DNA of 64,000 nt from Gemella sanguinis ATCC 700632 (lineage in GTDB: Bacteria; Bacillota; Bacilli; Staphylococcales; Gemellaceae): the NCBI RefSeq assembly GCF_000701685.1, contig NZ_JNJO01000008.1, forward strand, positions 1 through 64,000, read 5' to 3'. Shown piece by piece: positions 37,201-47,226 of this stretch (its first letter is position 1; every line of letters starts with the position of its first letter). Below the pieces are notes generated by a model that was not told the origin of the DNA, did no database searches, and saw only the letters and a list, made by a program, of their open reading frames with translations. The translations under genes were made by a program, and so were the position numbers.

Positions 37201-37537
37201 TTTTATAAAGGTCGGAGAGTTTGTAGTGATGACTTTGAAAAAACAAGTAAGAAATAATAGGGAACAATACATACTTGAAAAGTTTGCTAGTTTAAAAAAT
37301 TATAATAATTTTTGTCTGAAAAATATAAAAATTATTTATACTGTCATCGATGAATCGATTTCTCAGCTGATTTCTAGTTATATTACTGATAAATCAGCTG
37401 TTAAGGTGGTTATGTTGCGTAGTAATAACTCAACGCAGGCTAAAACAGTGTATATAAAAAATGAACAGGAATTTGTTCATAAATTTTTGGAAAATCTACC
37501 TGAAAAGCCTTTAAAACTAGCATATAAGGATAAATAA
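34259..37537 (+). CDS. dnaE: DNA polymerase III subunit alpha, DnaE type
   Basis: 1092 residues; the DnaE replicative polymerase that in Bacillota works beside PolC, mainly extending RNA primers. N-terminal PHP domain, polymerase catalytic motif PDIDIDFQD (near 375), GRGSAAGSLVCYLL, GFNKSHAVVYSMLAYRLAYLK and a C-terminal OB domain (DYMAFLTVNDGKNDYDVTVF in part). The PHP metal motifs are degenerate: LQVHSAY instead of HxH, and TDPT instead of TDH, so no proofreading by this domain is expected. AAAGGAGG ribosome site. Confidence 0.95.
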   Translation: MTYYNLQVHSAYDLLNSTIKYTELFSKLKKDGQDTVVITDPTLYGAIKAHKIAKKFDIDLVHGLEIKLGYGISFLKFNILCKNTEMFYRLLEISTMIENKVEWSIEKFVEELKKSKEDFVIIVIDELRDSMEFSYLNDVLKGFDFYFGFNEKFDASLYQYYENVVYTKPSFYLNNDQYQQVIVSRAIRDNAKLNITELTTTTGSKFVRTQEDFKNLLNVDNPLLKSMLEKALVKQAEVIDKCRYNLEFKGYHLPKYKYGKDEDVFQNFSSRDYLRYLVQKGAKEKLFGKDLYKYKKRYEYELKIIDEMGFNDYFLIVYDFVKYAKTNGILVGAGRGSAAGSLVCYLLNITEADPLEYNLLFERFLNKERISMPDIDIDFQDTRRDEVIKYVEEKYGEDKVAQIITFTTFQSKSAARESARILQFDDNALKFISSNISSTRTLKECYESSESLRNFVNESTINRRWFSIALSLESLPKNPSVHAAGVVISDNNPLVKYAPLAESNMTKYLTQWTMDDVESVGLLKIDFLGIRYLTMVSSIVEQIKKENSEFDITRINYKDPKVYNLFAEGRTEGIFQFESSGMKEKLRLLKPTEFNDIVAMNALYRPGPMAQIETYIRRKHGEEKVNYPHPNLEKILKDTYGVIVYQEQIMLIAVNFAHMSLNEADNMRRAVSKKKKEDLEYYGRIFIEKSVAAGYDRNVAKSLFDLIVTFANYGFNKSHAVVYSMLAYRLAYLKVYYTKYFMTALLNNVISSEKKINEYKQELNNLGIKLIKPDVNVSLSDFSVYKQDIVFALTAIKNVGYRSSYEIVQDRLNFGKYLDIDDFLKRMNKKVDYQAAASLVKAGALDTFGYNRATLMKKVKDYYEDNRQYINNVRVALSAETGLTLKVEEVEDYSITERIQMEKEVTGTYFLKHPVQVEKEKYSYLPLQYIGRDVTDSYVEVITKKEIKTKNGDYMAFLTVNDGKNDYDVTVFPSVYKYANTFIKVGEFVVMTLKKQVRNNREQYILEKFASLKNYNNFCLKNIKIIYTVIDESISQLISSYITDKSAVKVVMLRSNNSTQAKTVYIKNEQEFVHKFLENLPEKPLKLAYKDK

Positions 37538-37561
37538 GAAAAAATATGAACAAAAAACAAA

Positions 37562-37606
37562 CAATACCGTGTTTTGACTAGAAAAAATAGTTAAAATATG
37601 GTATTG
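37562..37606 (+). promoter_or_regulatory. pfkA promoter flanked by an inverted repeat
   Basis: TTGACT (37574-37579) and TATGGT (37597-37602) are 17 bases apart. The promoter is enclosed by CAATACC on the left and GGTATTG on the right, a symmetric pair that may be a regulator site or coincidence. Confidence 0.45.
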
Positions 37607-37657
37607 TTGTTAAGTAAATTTAAAAATATTAATCTAAATAAAAACAGAGGAAGGTAA

Positions 37658-38626
<969 letters not shown>

Positions 38627-38642
38627 AAACGTTTTCTTTGTT

Positions 38643-38656
38643 TGTAAACGTTGAAA
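38643..38656 (+). promoter_or_regulatory. Possible cre-like site upstream of pyk
   Basis: TGTAAACGTTGAAA matches the CcpA consensus TGWAARCGYTWNCW in its first ten positions but not at the 3' end, in the pfkA-pyk spacer. Confidence 0.35.
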
Positions 38657-38736
38657 ATTTGAAAAAATGTTTGAAAACATATTGAAAATAAGTTAGAATA
38701 TATATTAACGATAAAATTATGAGGTAAATTAATATT

Positions 38737-40182
38737 ATGATACAGAAAAAAACTAAAATAATTTGTACTATTGGACCTAAATCTGAAACTAAAGAAAGAC
38801 TTACAGAAATGGTAGAGTTAGGAATGAACGTTTGTCGTCTTAACTTCTCACACGGTGACTATTCTGAACATGGAGCTCGTATCCAAACTATTAAAGAAGT
38901 TAGAGAAGAAACAGGAACTAACTTAGCTATCCTTTTAGATACAAAAGGACCAGAAATCAGAACTCACAATATGGAAAATGATGCAATCATCTTAGAAACA
39001 GGAAAAGATGTTATTGTATCTATGTCAGAAGTTCTAGGAACACCAGAAAAATTCTCTATCACATATGGAGAATTAGTAAATGATGTTAAAGCTGGTGATA
39101 CTATTCTTCTTGATGATGGATTAATCGGATTAACAGTTAAAAGTGTAGATACTGCAGCTGGATTAATCTATACAACTATCCAAAATGGTGGAGTACTTAA
39201 AAACAAAAAAGGAGTTAACGTACCAGGTGTTTCTACAAAATTACCAGGGATTACTCCAAAAGATGAAGAAGATATTCGTTTCGGATGTAAAAATGATATC
39301 GACTTCGTTGCTGCATCATTCGTTCGTACTAAAGAAAACGTACTAGAAGTTAGACGTATTCTTAAAGAAGAAGGATGCGAACACGTTCAAATCGTTCCTA
39401 AAATCGAATGTCAAGAAGCTATCGACAATATCGATGCTATTATCGAAGTATCAGATGGTATTATGATTGCGCGTGGTGACCTTGGAGTTGAGGTGCCAGC
39501 TGAAGAAGTACCAATCATGCAAAAAAATATCATTGCTAAATGTAACGCAGCTGGGAAATTCGTAATTACAGCTACTCAAATGTTAGATTCTATGCAAAAA
39601 AACCCACGTCCAACACGTGCGGAAGTATCAGACGTAGCTAACGCTATCTATGATGGAACTGATGCAATCATGTTATCAGGAGAATCAGCAGCTGGTGAAT
39701 ACCCAATCGAATCTGTTCGTACTATGGCAACAATCGCTAAACGTACAGAGGAAACACAAGACTATTCTCGTATCTTAAAAGATCGTTCAAGAAAAATTGT
39801 ATCTAAAGATATTACAAATGCAATTGGTGTATCTGTAGGATATACTGCATTAAACTTAGACTTACATACTATCGTAACTTACACTGAGTCTGGAATAACT
39901 GCTAGATTAATTTCTAAATACCGTCCAAACGCAGCTATCTTAGCTGTAACTCCAAGTGAAAAAGTTGCTCGAGGATTAAGTTTAGTTTGGGGTGTAGATG
40001 CTAAAGTATCTGCTCAAGTTAAATCAACTGACGAAATGTTAGACACAGCAAAAGAAATCGCTAAAGAATCTGGATATGCTAAAAAAGGTGATGCTATCGT
40101 AATCACTGGTGGTATCCCAGTAAACACTTCAAGAAGTAATGTAGGTTCTACAAACTTCTTAAAAGTATCTGAAATAGACTAA
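38737..40182 (+). CDS. pyk: Pyruvate kinase
   Basis: 481 residues; converts phosphoenolpyruvate and ADP to pyruvate and [14 protein letters not shown] at the start, [22 protein letters not shown], the signature [21 protein letters not shown] and [17 protein letters not shown] are all visible. It lacks the C-terminal PEP-utiliser-like extension of the 585-residue Bacillus enzyme, as in streptococci. Terminator follows at once. Confidence 0.98.
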   Translation: MIQKKTKIICTIGPKSETKERLTEMVELGMNVCRLNFSHGDYSEHGARIQTIKEVREETGTNLAILLDTKGPEIRTHNMENDAIILETGKDVIVSMSEVLGTPEKFSITYGELVNDVKAGDTILLDDGLIGLTVKSVDTAAGLIYTTIQNGGVLKNKKGVNVPGVSTKLPGITPKDEEDIRFGCKNDIDFVAASFVRTKENVLEVRRILKEEGCEHVQIVPKIECQEAIDNIDAIIEVSDGIMIARGDLGVEVPAEEVPIMQKNIIAKCNAAGKFVITATQMLDSMQKNPRPTRAEVSDVANAIYDGTDAIMLSGESAAGEYPIESVRTMATIAKRTEETQDYSRILKDRSRKIVSKDITNAIGVSVGYTALNLDLHTIVTYTESGITARLISKYRPNAAILAVTPSEKVARGLSLVWGVDAKVSAQVKSTDEMLDTAKEIAKESGYAKKGDAIVITGGIPVNTSRSNVGSTNFLKVSEID

Positions 40183-40190
40183 TAATACTA

Positions 40191-40225
40191 AGAACTCAAA
40201 TTCAAATAGAATTTGAGTTCTTTTT
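40191..40225 (+). terminator. Terminator of pyk
   Basis: AGAACTCAAATTC / GAATTTGAGTTCT perfect stem with T5. Confidence 0.88.
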
Positions 40226-40930
40226 ATATTCTTATAAAACAAAAGTAGCCTTTTGGGGGCTACTCTCGTTAAATGAACACAAAATAAAAAATTTAGGGTA
40301 AATTAGTTATTTTGTAGTTTGCCGAAACTAGAAAGTTTCAGCATTAAATTAAAAGTTTATTGTTAAAAAATTTTAACAACCAAGGTTAATAAATAGCGAT
40401 TTATGCTATTAGGAACGGTTTTGCTATTCTCAAAAGGTTAGAGAATGCTTTTTCTATTAACTCCAAATTAGTTTATTATAAAATATTATGCCGTTAATAT
40501 GTGTGAATTATGTTAGTTAAGATTCGGACGATTAATAAATCTCCATCTATATCTCCTGGTATGTATACTCGACAAAAATATCATATAACTGATCTCATTA
40601 TAAAATATCAAGAGGTAACAAATAGAATAATTAAATTCAAGGGATATTTTATAAATGAAATTATTATATAAAATAATAAACTAAATAAAACAACCGTTTA
40701 CATTTTTATTTTATCAAAAATATACAATAAGTCAAATAGAAAATTAGATTTGATAAAAAATATAAAAAATATATTTCCAGTTTTCAATTTCAGGATAATT
40801 ACAAAGCTTGTTGTTAAGGTGTTTATAGGGGTAAATTAGAATATGCAAACTAACAGAAAATTATATTATTTTTTTAAAAAAATATAAAAAAATAAAATAT
40901 GAAAATATAGATTATGTGGAAAAAAGAAAA
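40226..40930. other. Gene-poor region of 700 bases
   Basis: No convincing gene. It holds a small AGTAGCC/GGCTACT hairpin (40244-40264), a GC-ATTCTC/GAGAAT-GC hairpin near 40423-40450, and an open frame of 53 codons at 40510-40671 (MLVKIRTINKSPSISPGMYT at its start) that lacks a ribosome site. The latter may be a remnant of a lost gene. The rest is AT-rich sequence in which I see nothing. Confidence 0.4.
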
Positions 40931-40996
40931 AAACAGGAAGGTGAAATATTACTCAAAATCTTTAGAATTAGATTTTTGTAATTTACCTTCCTGTTT
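40931..40996 (-). terminator. Long-stem terminator of the D-lactate dehydrogenase gene
   Basis: Arms of about 27-31 bases: AAACAGGAAGGTGAAAT at the left pairs with ATTTACCTTCCTGTTT at the right, with further pairing inwards. On the minus strand it is followed by a T-rich tract. Confidence 0.75.
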
Positions 40997-41011
40997 AATT
41001 ATATTAAAGGG

Positions 41012-42010
41012 CTATCTATTGACAATATTTGGAGAATCACCAGTTGTAATAACGTCTACTGCTGCATTCAATGCTCCCTCTACAAGGTTTTTAACTGCTG
41101 TTTCAGTATAGAATGCTGTATGAGGAGTGTAGATAATATCATCTCGGTCAATTAATTCTTGCATAAGTTTGTCGTCGAAATCTTTGTTAGAGAAGTCTTT
41201 AGGAACATAGTTTCCTTCATTTTCGTAAACATCTAAGCTAGCTCCTAATAATTTTCCGCTATCTAATGCACGAATAACAGCTTTTGTATCTACCAAAATA
41301 CCACGAGCGGCATTAGCGAAGATAGATCCGTCTTTCATTTTGCTAAAGAATTCATCATTAACCATGTGAGTATATTCTTTAGTGGCTGGAACGTGGATAG
41401 TAACTATATCTGCTTGACTTAAAAGCTCATCGATAGTATCAACATATTCTAAAACTTCACGAGCAGCATCACTAGGGTATAAATCATAACCAATTACTTT
41501 GCAACCTAGTCCTTTAAATAATGTTGCTGTTTGACGACCAATATTTCCTGTTCCTAAAACACCTACAGTTTGTGTTCTAAGTTCTTTTGAAATAATGTTT
41601 TTATTCCAAGTAAAGTTGTGTTTTTCTATATTGTTAAGTATTTTTTTAATATTTCTACTAATGTAAAGAACAGTAGTTACTACGTGTTCTGCAATAGCGT
41701 TTGGCGAATAACGAGGAACGTTTGTCATGTTAATTCCAAGCTCTCTCATATATTTGATATCATAAATATCGAATCCAGCCATACGGTTAGCTATAACTTT
41801 TAGACCTTGTTCTTTACCATAGTCATATACTTCTTTAGCAAAAGGTCTATTTTGGAACATTACCGCTCCGTCTTTCCCGTCTAGCAAGTGTTTTGTTTCG
41901 GCTTGAAGTTCACCTTCATGTAGATCTATTTCTACATCTGGATGTTCTTTCATCCAAGCGTCAACAAATGGTCGTTCGTCTTCTCTTAAATTAAATAGTG
42001 CTAGTTTCAT
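41012..42010 (-). CDS. D-lactate dehydrogenase (D-2-hydroxyacid dehydrogenase family)
   Basis: 332 residues, the usual length of D-LDH. NAD-binding motif GVLGTGNIGRQTATLFKGLG with the following Asp (VIGYD), NRMAGFDIYDI, VTIHVPATKEYTHMVNDEFF, ANAARGILVDT (catalytic Arg) and YTPHTAFYTETAV (catalytic His) support D-LDH over other members. Reduces pyruvate to D-lactate and regenerates NAD. Monocistronic with a strong terminator; a cre-like site lies in its leader. Confidence 0.9.
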   Translation of the reverse strand: MKLALFNLREDERPFVDAWMKEHPDVEIDLHEGELQAETKHLLDGKDGAVMFQNRPFAKEVYDYGKEQGLKVIANRMAGFDIYDIKYMRELGINMTNVPRYSPNAIAEHVVTTVLYISRNIKKILNNIEKHNFTWNKNIISKELRTQTVGVLGTGNIGRQTATLFKGLGCKVIGYDLYPSDAAREVLEYVDTIDELLSQADIVTIHVPATKEYTHMVNDEFFSKMKDGSIFANAARGILVDTKAVIRALDSGKLLGASLDVYENEGNYVPKDFSNKDFDDKLMQELIDRDDIIYTPHTAFYTETAVKNLVEGALNAAVDVITTGDSPNIVNR

Positions 42011-42033
42011 AATGATTCTCCTTTATTTAAAAT

Positions 42034-42047
42034 TGTGAATGTTTTCA
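42034..42047 (-). promoter_or_regulatory. Possible cre-like site upstream of D-lactate dehydrogenase
   Basis: On the minus strand TGAAAACATTCACA agrees with TGWAARCGYTWNCW at 12 of 14 positions, 24 bases before the start codon. Carbon control of fermentation genes is common; this site is predicted by eye only. Confidence 0.4.
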
Positions 42048-42280
42048 TACTTATTATAAACTGTTTTAAATTAATGTTCAATACTGTTATAGTGGATGAA
42101 AAGAGTTGGAAAAAAATATATTAGTATTATTTGATATGATTAAAAGTGCTAATATTTTACAAAGTAAAATTTAAATTATGAGATCAATGATTGGCACATA
42201 TAAATAATTATATAAATTTTTTTTAAGAGTATAAATTGTATATACTAAAATAAAGTTACCAAAAGATAATTTTTAAATCT

Positions 42281-42356
42281 ATTTAGAAAAATATCTAAAT
42301 AGGTATTGACAAATATTAATGGTAGGGCTATAATCTAATTAGATAGATATCTAAAT
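42281..42356 (+). promoter_or_regulatory. Promoter flanked by two matching operators (SdpR-like autoregulation)
   Basis: TTGACA (42306-42311) and TATAAT (42329-42334) with a 17-base spacer. ATTTAGA-N6-TCTAAAT lies upstream (42281-42300) and ATTAGA-N6-TCTAAAT downstream over the start site (42338-42356). Two sites of equal geometry bracketing the promoter fit repression by the ArsR-type protein encoded next. Confidence 0.75.
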
Positions 42357-42395
42357 AGAATTGCAATTCGATATGAAAGTGGTGATATAAATGGG

Positions 42396-42665
42396 ATGAG
42401 TGAAACATTAAAAGCAATTTCAGATCCGGTTAGAAGAGATATATTAGATTTACTGAAAGATGAGAAGAAAAGTGCAGGGGAATTAGCTGAAGAATTTCAT
42501 TTAACTGCAGCGACAATCTCTTATCATTTATCTAAATTAAAGAAAGCTGGGTTGATAATAGAAAGTAAGTATAAAAACTATGTCTATTATGAACTTAATG
42601 CCAGTATTTTTGAGGAACTGTTAGTGTGGTTGTATGAATTAGGAGGAAAGAAAGATGAGAGTTGA
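42396..42665 (+). CDS. ArsR-family autorepressor (SdpR-like)
   Basis: 89 residues; winged-helix repressor that starts MSETLKAISDPVRRDILDLL and has the recognition helix LTAATISYHLSKLKKAGLI. No metal-binding cysteines, as in SdpR of Bacillus subtilis, which represses its own operon with sdpI. Its end overlaps the next gene by 11 bases. Ribosome site weak (AAAGTGGTG). Confidence 0.88.
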   Translation: MSETLKAISDPVRRDILDLLKDEKKSAGELAEEFHLTAATISYHLSKLKKAGLIIESKYKNYVYYELNASIFEELLVWLYELGGKKDES

Positions 42666-43266
42666 TAGAAAAACATTGATATATAGTGTTGTAATTTGTT
42701 TGTTGCCAATTTTAATAGGTGTATATTATTATAGTGTATTACCTAGTGAAATAGCTATTCACTTTGGAGTTGATGGCAAACCAAACAGTTTTATGAGTAA
42801 AGATATTGAGATTATTGTTCTGCCATTGTTTTGTGCAATATTGCAAGTAGTAATTTCTTTATCTGCTGATGCTAAAAATACACCTAAAAAAGGTGCAGTG
42901 TTAATAAAAAGTATTATCCCTATAGTGAGTGTCATAGGGCAATGTGCATTACTAACATATGCAATGAATAGTAGTTTTGAGATTAGAGAGTATACAGTAT
43001 TTACAATAGGTATAATATTTATGGTATTAGGTAACTACTTACCTAAAAAAGAATTTTGGGGTAAATATAACTTTAATCTATTTGGATTAGAAAAAGGTGT
43101 AAATGAACAAAAAGTTATTCGTAGTTACTCTAGAGTATTGGTAATAGGTGGGGCAATAATATTCTTCAGTGCGATGATTAATCCTATAAGTTCAATTATT
43201 GCTATAGCTATTTTTGTGCTAATTTGTATATTCCTACCGTTTTATCTTATGAAAAAATATAGATAA
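42655..43266 (+). CDS. SdpI-like membrane protein (DUF1648)
   Basis: 203 residues with six hydrophobic helices. The N-terminal DUF1648 motif LPSEIAIHFGVDGKPNSF and the SdpI motif GNYLPKKEFWG are visible. In B. subtilis, SdpI gives immunity to the SDP toxin and acts as a sensor that holds SdpR at the membrane; here no SDP toxin gene is near, so the pair may respond to another peptide or cell-envelope stress. Confidence 0.88.
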   Translation: MRVDRKTLIYSVVICLLPILIGVYYYSVLPSEIAIHFGVDGKPNSFMSKDIEIIVLPLFCAILQVVISLSADAKNTPKKGAVLIKSIIPIVSVIGQCALLTYAMNSSFEIREYTVFTIGIIFMVLGNYLPKKEFWGKYNFNLFGLEKGVNEQKVIRSYSRVLVIGGAIIFFSAMINPISSIIAIAIFVLICIFLPFYLMKKYR

Positions 43267-43270
43267 GTAA

Positions 43271-43317
43271 AAAGATTCTGTATTTAGTTTATTAAATAGA
43301 TTAAATACGGAATCTTT
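43271..43317 (+). terminator. Hairpin between sdpI-like and ABC transporter genes
   Basis: AAAGATTC-GTATTTA / TAAATAC-GAATCTTT long stem with no T-tract; may be an attenuating terminator. Confidence 0.5.
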
Positions 43318-43396
43318 AGTAATAGAGATATTTTAACTCTATGTAAACTGAGAAAACTATAATGTATTAACTAATAGAATGAAAGGGAATAGTGCA

Positions 43397-45715
43397 ATGT
43401 TACAGTTAAAAGATATAGTAAAAAAATATAATACTGGGGGCACGGAGGTAGAAGTATTAAAAAAGGTTAATATTTCTTTTAGAGAAAGTGAATTTGTATC
43501 GATTTTAGGTGCTAGTGGTAGTGGGAAAACAACACTATTAAATATAATAGGAGGTCTTGATAAGTATTCTTCGGGAGATATGCTGCTTATGGGACGCTCT
43601 ACTAAAGAATTTACAGATCGAGATTGGGATAGCTATAGAAATGGAACTATTGGTTTTGTGTTTCAAAGCTATAATTTAATAGGGCATCTAAGTGTTATAG
43701 AAAATGTTAAATTGGCTCTATCCATTTCTGGTGAATCAAATAAAGAAAATGATATAAAAGCTAAGAAGGTATTGGAAGATGTTGGACTAGGAGATCATCT
43801 GTATAAAAAACCTAATCAGCTATCCGGTGGACAAATGCAGAGAGTAGCTATTGCACGTGCTTTAGTAACTAATCCGAAAGTTATTCTAGCAGATGAACCT
43901 ACTGGAGCCTTAGACAGTAAAACTAGCGTTCAGATTATGGAGCTTATAAAAGAAATAAGTAAAGAGAAACTAGTTATTATGGTAACTCACAATCCAGAGT
44001 TAGCACGTAAATATAGTGATAGAATAGTTAGTGTAAAAGATGGGGAGATAATAGAAGATACTAAACCGTATATTGAGCAAGAAGGAAACAATGGATATGA
44101 GTTGAAGAAAACAGCAATGGCATTTAGTAGTGCTATAAAGTCTAGTTTTAAAAACTTACTTACTAAAAAGTTTCGTTCATTAATGACCGTTGTTGCTAGT
44201 AGTATTGGGATTATTAGTATTGGTTTAGTACTTGCTATATCATCAGGTATGGATAAGTATATTCAAACTATGCAAAATGAGAATTTATCTAGTATGCCGA
44301 TAACAATTAGTTCGAATCAAATTAATTTTGGAATAGGTGAAGATAACAACACATCTGATTCTAGCGAAGAGAATCTTGTTCCAAAATCACGTAGGGATGT
44401 CCATAAGAACCTGTATTCAGAAGATGCGCTAGGTAATGGGGAAACATTCATTAAATATATTCAAGAAAATGCTAAAGACTATTATTCAGTGATAGATTTT
44501 GCAAAAGGATATAAAATAAAAGCTCTTACTAAAAACACTAAAGGTGATATAGTAGATGTTAAAATGGATGGTCAAGATAATTTCCGAGGAAATACTATAT
44601 TTAGTGTACTACCAGAAGATAAAAACTTAATAATGAATCAATTTGAAATAGTTAAAAGTTTGGAACAGAATTTTGAGTATCCTAAAGGTGATGAAGTAGT
44701 ATTATTTACAGCGAAGAATAATGAAATAGATAAAAATGTTTTAAAAGCTCTTGGTTATAGTGAAAATGCTAAAGTGAAATATGAAGATATTTTAGGTAAA
44801 GAATTTAGTATAGTGGATAATAATAACTACTACACTAAAGTGGAAAATAGATTTGTTCCAGCTGCTGTTGATGAGAAAATGTATAATGCTGGTACAAAAG
44901 TAAAAATTGTGGCAATAGCTAAAGCTAAAGACAGTTTTACAGTACCTCAATTTACATTAGGGTATACGAAAGAGCTACAAGATAGCTTATTATCTAAAGA
45001 AGTTTCTTCAGAAATAGTAAAAGAGCAAGAAAAAGATAAAAGTAAAAATATTCTAACTAATACAAAAATGGATAATGAAGTGGCGACTGAAGTTCTATCT
45101 GGTTTAGGAGCGAATACTGAGCCTAGTTCGATATTAATTTATCCGAAAACATTTAATGATCGTGATAAAATAGCAAACACTATTAGTGAGTACAATAAAA
45201 AAGTTGCAGATAGATATGGTGCAGGAACTGAAGATTATAATAAGTATAGTATTACATATTCAGATATGGCTAAACAGATGACATCAATTATGTCGCAAAT
45301 GATTAATACTATTACATTGATATTAACTGCGTTTGCGGGCATTTCGCTAATTGTATCATCAATTATGATAGGAATACTAACATATGTTTCAGTAGTGGAA
45401 AGAACTAAAGAGATTGGTATTTTACGAGCTATAGGGGCACGTAAAAAAGATATTACAAGAATCTTTATAGCGGAAGCAGGTTTAATAGGTTTTGTATCTG
45501 GAGCAGTAGGTGTTATTGTATCATCAGGGTTAGCTTTACCTATTAGTAAAACTATAGCTAAAGCTTTAAAAATAGATAATTTTAGTGCGGGGTTAGATAT
45601 AAAATCTGCGGTAGGTTTAATACTATTGAGTGTAATACTAACCTTGATAGCTAGTGTAATACCATCAAGAATGGCAGCTAAAAAAGATCCAGTCGAAGCT
45701 TTAAGAACTGAATAA
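43397..45715 (+). CDS. Fused ABC transporter, ATPase plus MacB/FtsX-type permease
   Basis: 772 residues. N-terminal ATPase with GASGSGKTT (38-46), [15 protein letters not shown] and [13 protein letters not shown], then one membrane helix near 270, a large extracellular domain (about 290-600) and three C-terminal FtsX helices with [15 protein letters not shown]. This is the single-chain form of MacB/BceAB-like exporters used against antimicrobial peptides or for export of lipoproteins and peptides. It follows the SdpR/SdpI-like pair, which suggests a peptide-resistance module. Start at 43397 has AAAGGGA upstream; ATG 43379 overlaps that site. Confidence 0.88.
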   Translation: MLQLKDIVKKYNTGGTEVEVLKKVNISFRESEFVSILGASGSGKTTLLNIIGGLDKYSSGDMLLMGRSTKEFTDRDWDSYRNGTIGFVFQSYNLIGHLSVIENVKLALSISGESNKENDIKAKKVLEDVGLGDHLYKKPNQLSGGQMQRVAIARALVTNPKVILADEPTGALDSKTSVQIMELIKEISKEKLVIMVTHNPELARKYSDRIVSVKDGEIIEDTKPYIEQEGNNGYELKKTAMAFSSAIKSSFKNLLTKKFRSLMTVVASSIGIISIGLVLAISSGMDKYIQTMQNENLSSMPITISSNQINFGIGEDNNTSDSSEENLVPKSRRDVHKNLYSEDALGNGETFIKYIQENAKDYYSVIDFAKGYKIKALTKNTKGDIVDVKMDGQDNFRGNTIFSVLPEDKNLIMNQFEIVKSLEQNFEYPKGDEVVLFTAKNNEIDKNVLKALGYSENAKVKYEDILGKEFSIVDNNNYYTKVENRFVPAAVDEKMYNAGTKVKIVAIAKAKDSFTVPQFTLGYTKELQDSLLSKEVSSEIVKEQEKDKSKNILTNTKMDNEVATEVLSGLGANTEPSSILIYPKTFNDRDKIANTISEYNKKVADRYGAGTEDYNKYSITYSDMAKQMTSIMSQMINTITLILTAFAGISLIVSSIMIGILTYVSVVERTKEIGILRAIGARKKDITRIFIAEAGLIGFVSGAVGVIVSSGLALPISKTIAKALKIDNFSAGLDIKSAVGLILLSVILTLIASVIPSRMAAKKDPVEALRTE

Positions 45716-45720
45716 ATATA

Positions 45721-45755
45721 AAATCCAGCTAATAGTAAAAATTAGCTGGATTTTT
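45721..45755 (+). terminator. Terminator of the ABC transporter gene
   Basis: AAATCCAGCTAAT / ATTAGCTGGATTT stem followed by T-rich sequence. Confidence 0.88.
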
Positions 45756-45947
45756 CACTGATTTCTTGATTTTCTACGTGTTAGTTGCTATCTTTTTGGA
45801 ATAATTTTTAAGGAAGGTTTATTAATTTAATTTTCTTGATTGTTTTACAGTTTGAAATATTTAAAGAAATAATTTTAGTATTTATGAGGAGTGAATAAGA
45901 TAACAGAATAGTTATAATATCGGGATATGATAAGACATAAAATTGTT

Positions 45948-46688
45948 TTAAATATTAAAAATTTCTGTATATTTTTTCTTTATTTTTCTTATTGTGTACA
46001 CTGACAATAGTAAAGAAGAGTTATTTTTAAAAATAATGGTATCATTATAAAGTTCAGTAATATTTTGTAGGTTTACTATATAAGATTTATGGCATTGAAA
46101 TAGGTTATTGTTTAATTTAATTAATTTTGATATCTTGCCATAAAAGGAATATGTTTTATTTTCTGTTAAATAGATTGATATTTTATGATCACCAATTGTT
46201 TCAAAATATAGGATATCCTGAATATCGAAAATAAATTGTCTAGTGCCTATTTTTATAGGTATTTTATGTAATTTTGAGTTAGTGTCGATTTCTAACAGGA
46301 ATTGCTTGTGTAGTGTGTCTAAAGTTTTACGAATATCATCTTTTAATGTATTTTTATTTTTGTTAACAAAGGCGAAAGTAGAAATCATCTCCTTTAGTAA
46401 ATCATTCTGGTATTCTTGATGGGAACTAATATATATAAGTTTAGCAAAAGCATCTAAGTCTCGAATTCTTCTTCCTAATTTTATACCGGTGATACTATCT
46501 TTTCCAAAATTGATATCTAAAAAATAACAGTCAGCTTTTTTTTCTTCAATAAAGTTTATAATGTCTTCTGGATCTGTGGTAGATAGCATTATATCGAAAT
46601 TCCACTCGTTAATTATAAAATATTTAGTTATGGTATCTTCTATAAGTTTTAATGTATTTTTATTACTTTCACAGATAGCAATTTTCAT
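45948..46688 (-). CDS. Orphan LytTR-type response regulator (AgrA/ComE/BlpR class)
   Basis: 246 residues: receiver domain with Asp58 in YFLDINFG and a C-terminal LytTR DNA-binding domain (from about 145; FIFDIQDILYFETIGDHKIS, FQCHKSYIVNLQNI). This class controls quorum-sensing, competence and bacteriocin genes. No histidine kinase or pheromone gene is adjacent, so it is an orphan. It is divergent from a 1.3-kb region with small peptide and membrane-protein frames that looks like a decayed bacteriocin cluster. Confidence 0.88.
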   Translation of the reverse strand: MKIAICESNKNTLKLIEDTITKYFIINEWNFDIMLSTTDPEDIINFIEEKKADCYFLDINFGKDSITGIKLGRRIRDLDAFAKLIYISSHQEYQNDLLKEMISTFAFVNKNKNTLKDDIRKTLDTLHKQFLLEIDTNSKLHKIPIKIGTRQFIFDIQDILYFETIGDHKISIYLTENKTYSFYGKISKLIKLNNNLFQCHKSYIVNLQNITELYNDTIIFKNNSSLLLSVYTIRKIKKKYTEIFNI

Positions 46689-46789
46689 TAGTGTACCTCC
46701 ATTTTTATAACATATTATAATTCTACCATGAGATTATTCTATAAACAATAAAATTTTGCATGTTAGGAAATAAAAATGTAAACTTAGGG

Positions 46790-46795
46790 TATAAT
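46790..46795 (+). promoter_or_regulatory. Possible -10 before the peptide remnant
   Basis: TATAAT in AGGGTATAATTTAT, about 100 bases upstream of the leader divergent from the response-regulator gene; no clear -35. Confidence 0.35.
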
Positions 46796-46840
46796 TTATA
46801 AAAAAATAATAAGTGTACTGTAAAATAAAGATTGTAAGAG

Positions 46841-47027
46841 GTGTCAATTATAGAAAATAGGAATGAGATATTTTTTACGAATACTTATTATGAATTATTA
46901 AATAATGACGAAATCAATAAGTTGTGATGGTTTTTGTAAATGTATAGGCTATAGTGAAAATTATGGAGCAATTACTACAAGTTGTTTGAATACACAACAA
47001 CTCAACGAAGATAATGGTTTCGGGTAG
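46841..47027 (+). pseudogene. Possible decayed bacteriocin-like peptide gene
   Basis: A leader-like frame from about 46841 reads ...FFTNTYYELLNNDEINKL and stops at a TGA near 46925. In the next frame an open stretch (ATG 46905 to TAG 47025-47027) reads SCDGFCKCIGYSENYGAITT, then SCLNTQQLNEDNGFG, with four cysteines. A one-base change would join an acidic leader to a cysteine-containing core, the usual plan of a bacteriocin or RiPP precursor. No valid ATG is found for the leader. Also possible: a real 40-residue peptide from 46905, or chance. Confidence 0.35.
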
Positions 47028-47043
47028 AGATAGGAGTGAAGTT

Positions 47044-47226
47044 ATGAATAATTTAAAATTTTCAGAAATATTAATTATAGTATTGTATTTAACGATACTT
47101 TATCCTGTGAGTTATAGTTTATGGTACTTAGTGAAAGTTATATGTTTTATAGTGTATATTTCTACATTAATATATAAATATAGCTTTAAGAAAGAGCAAC
47201 ATCAAAATGAGGAATTAAAAAAGTGA
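47044..47226 (+). CDS. Small membrane protein, bacteriocin-immunity-like
   Basis: 60 residues with two hydrophobic helices (FSEILIIVLYLTILYPVSYS and a second to residue 45) and a charged tail. AGGAGTGAAGTT precedes the ATG at 47044; an in-frame ATG at 47014 lacks a ribosome site. Size and topology fit Blp-type immunity proteins next to the peptide remnant, but no family is recognised. Confidence 0.5.
   Translation: MNNLKFSEILIIVLYLTILYPVSYSLWYLVKVICFIVYISTLIYKYSFKKEQHQNEELKK

Noticed and set aside
40244-40264. Second terminator after pyk
   Set aside because: The AGTAGCC/GGCTACT stem is followed by CTCGTT rather than T-rich sequence; the strong terminator at 40191 already ends the transcript.
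46905-47027. Functional lantibiotic precursor
   Set aside because: No lanthionine synthetase, transporter or protease gene is near, and the leader is out of frame with the core.
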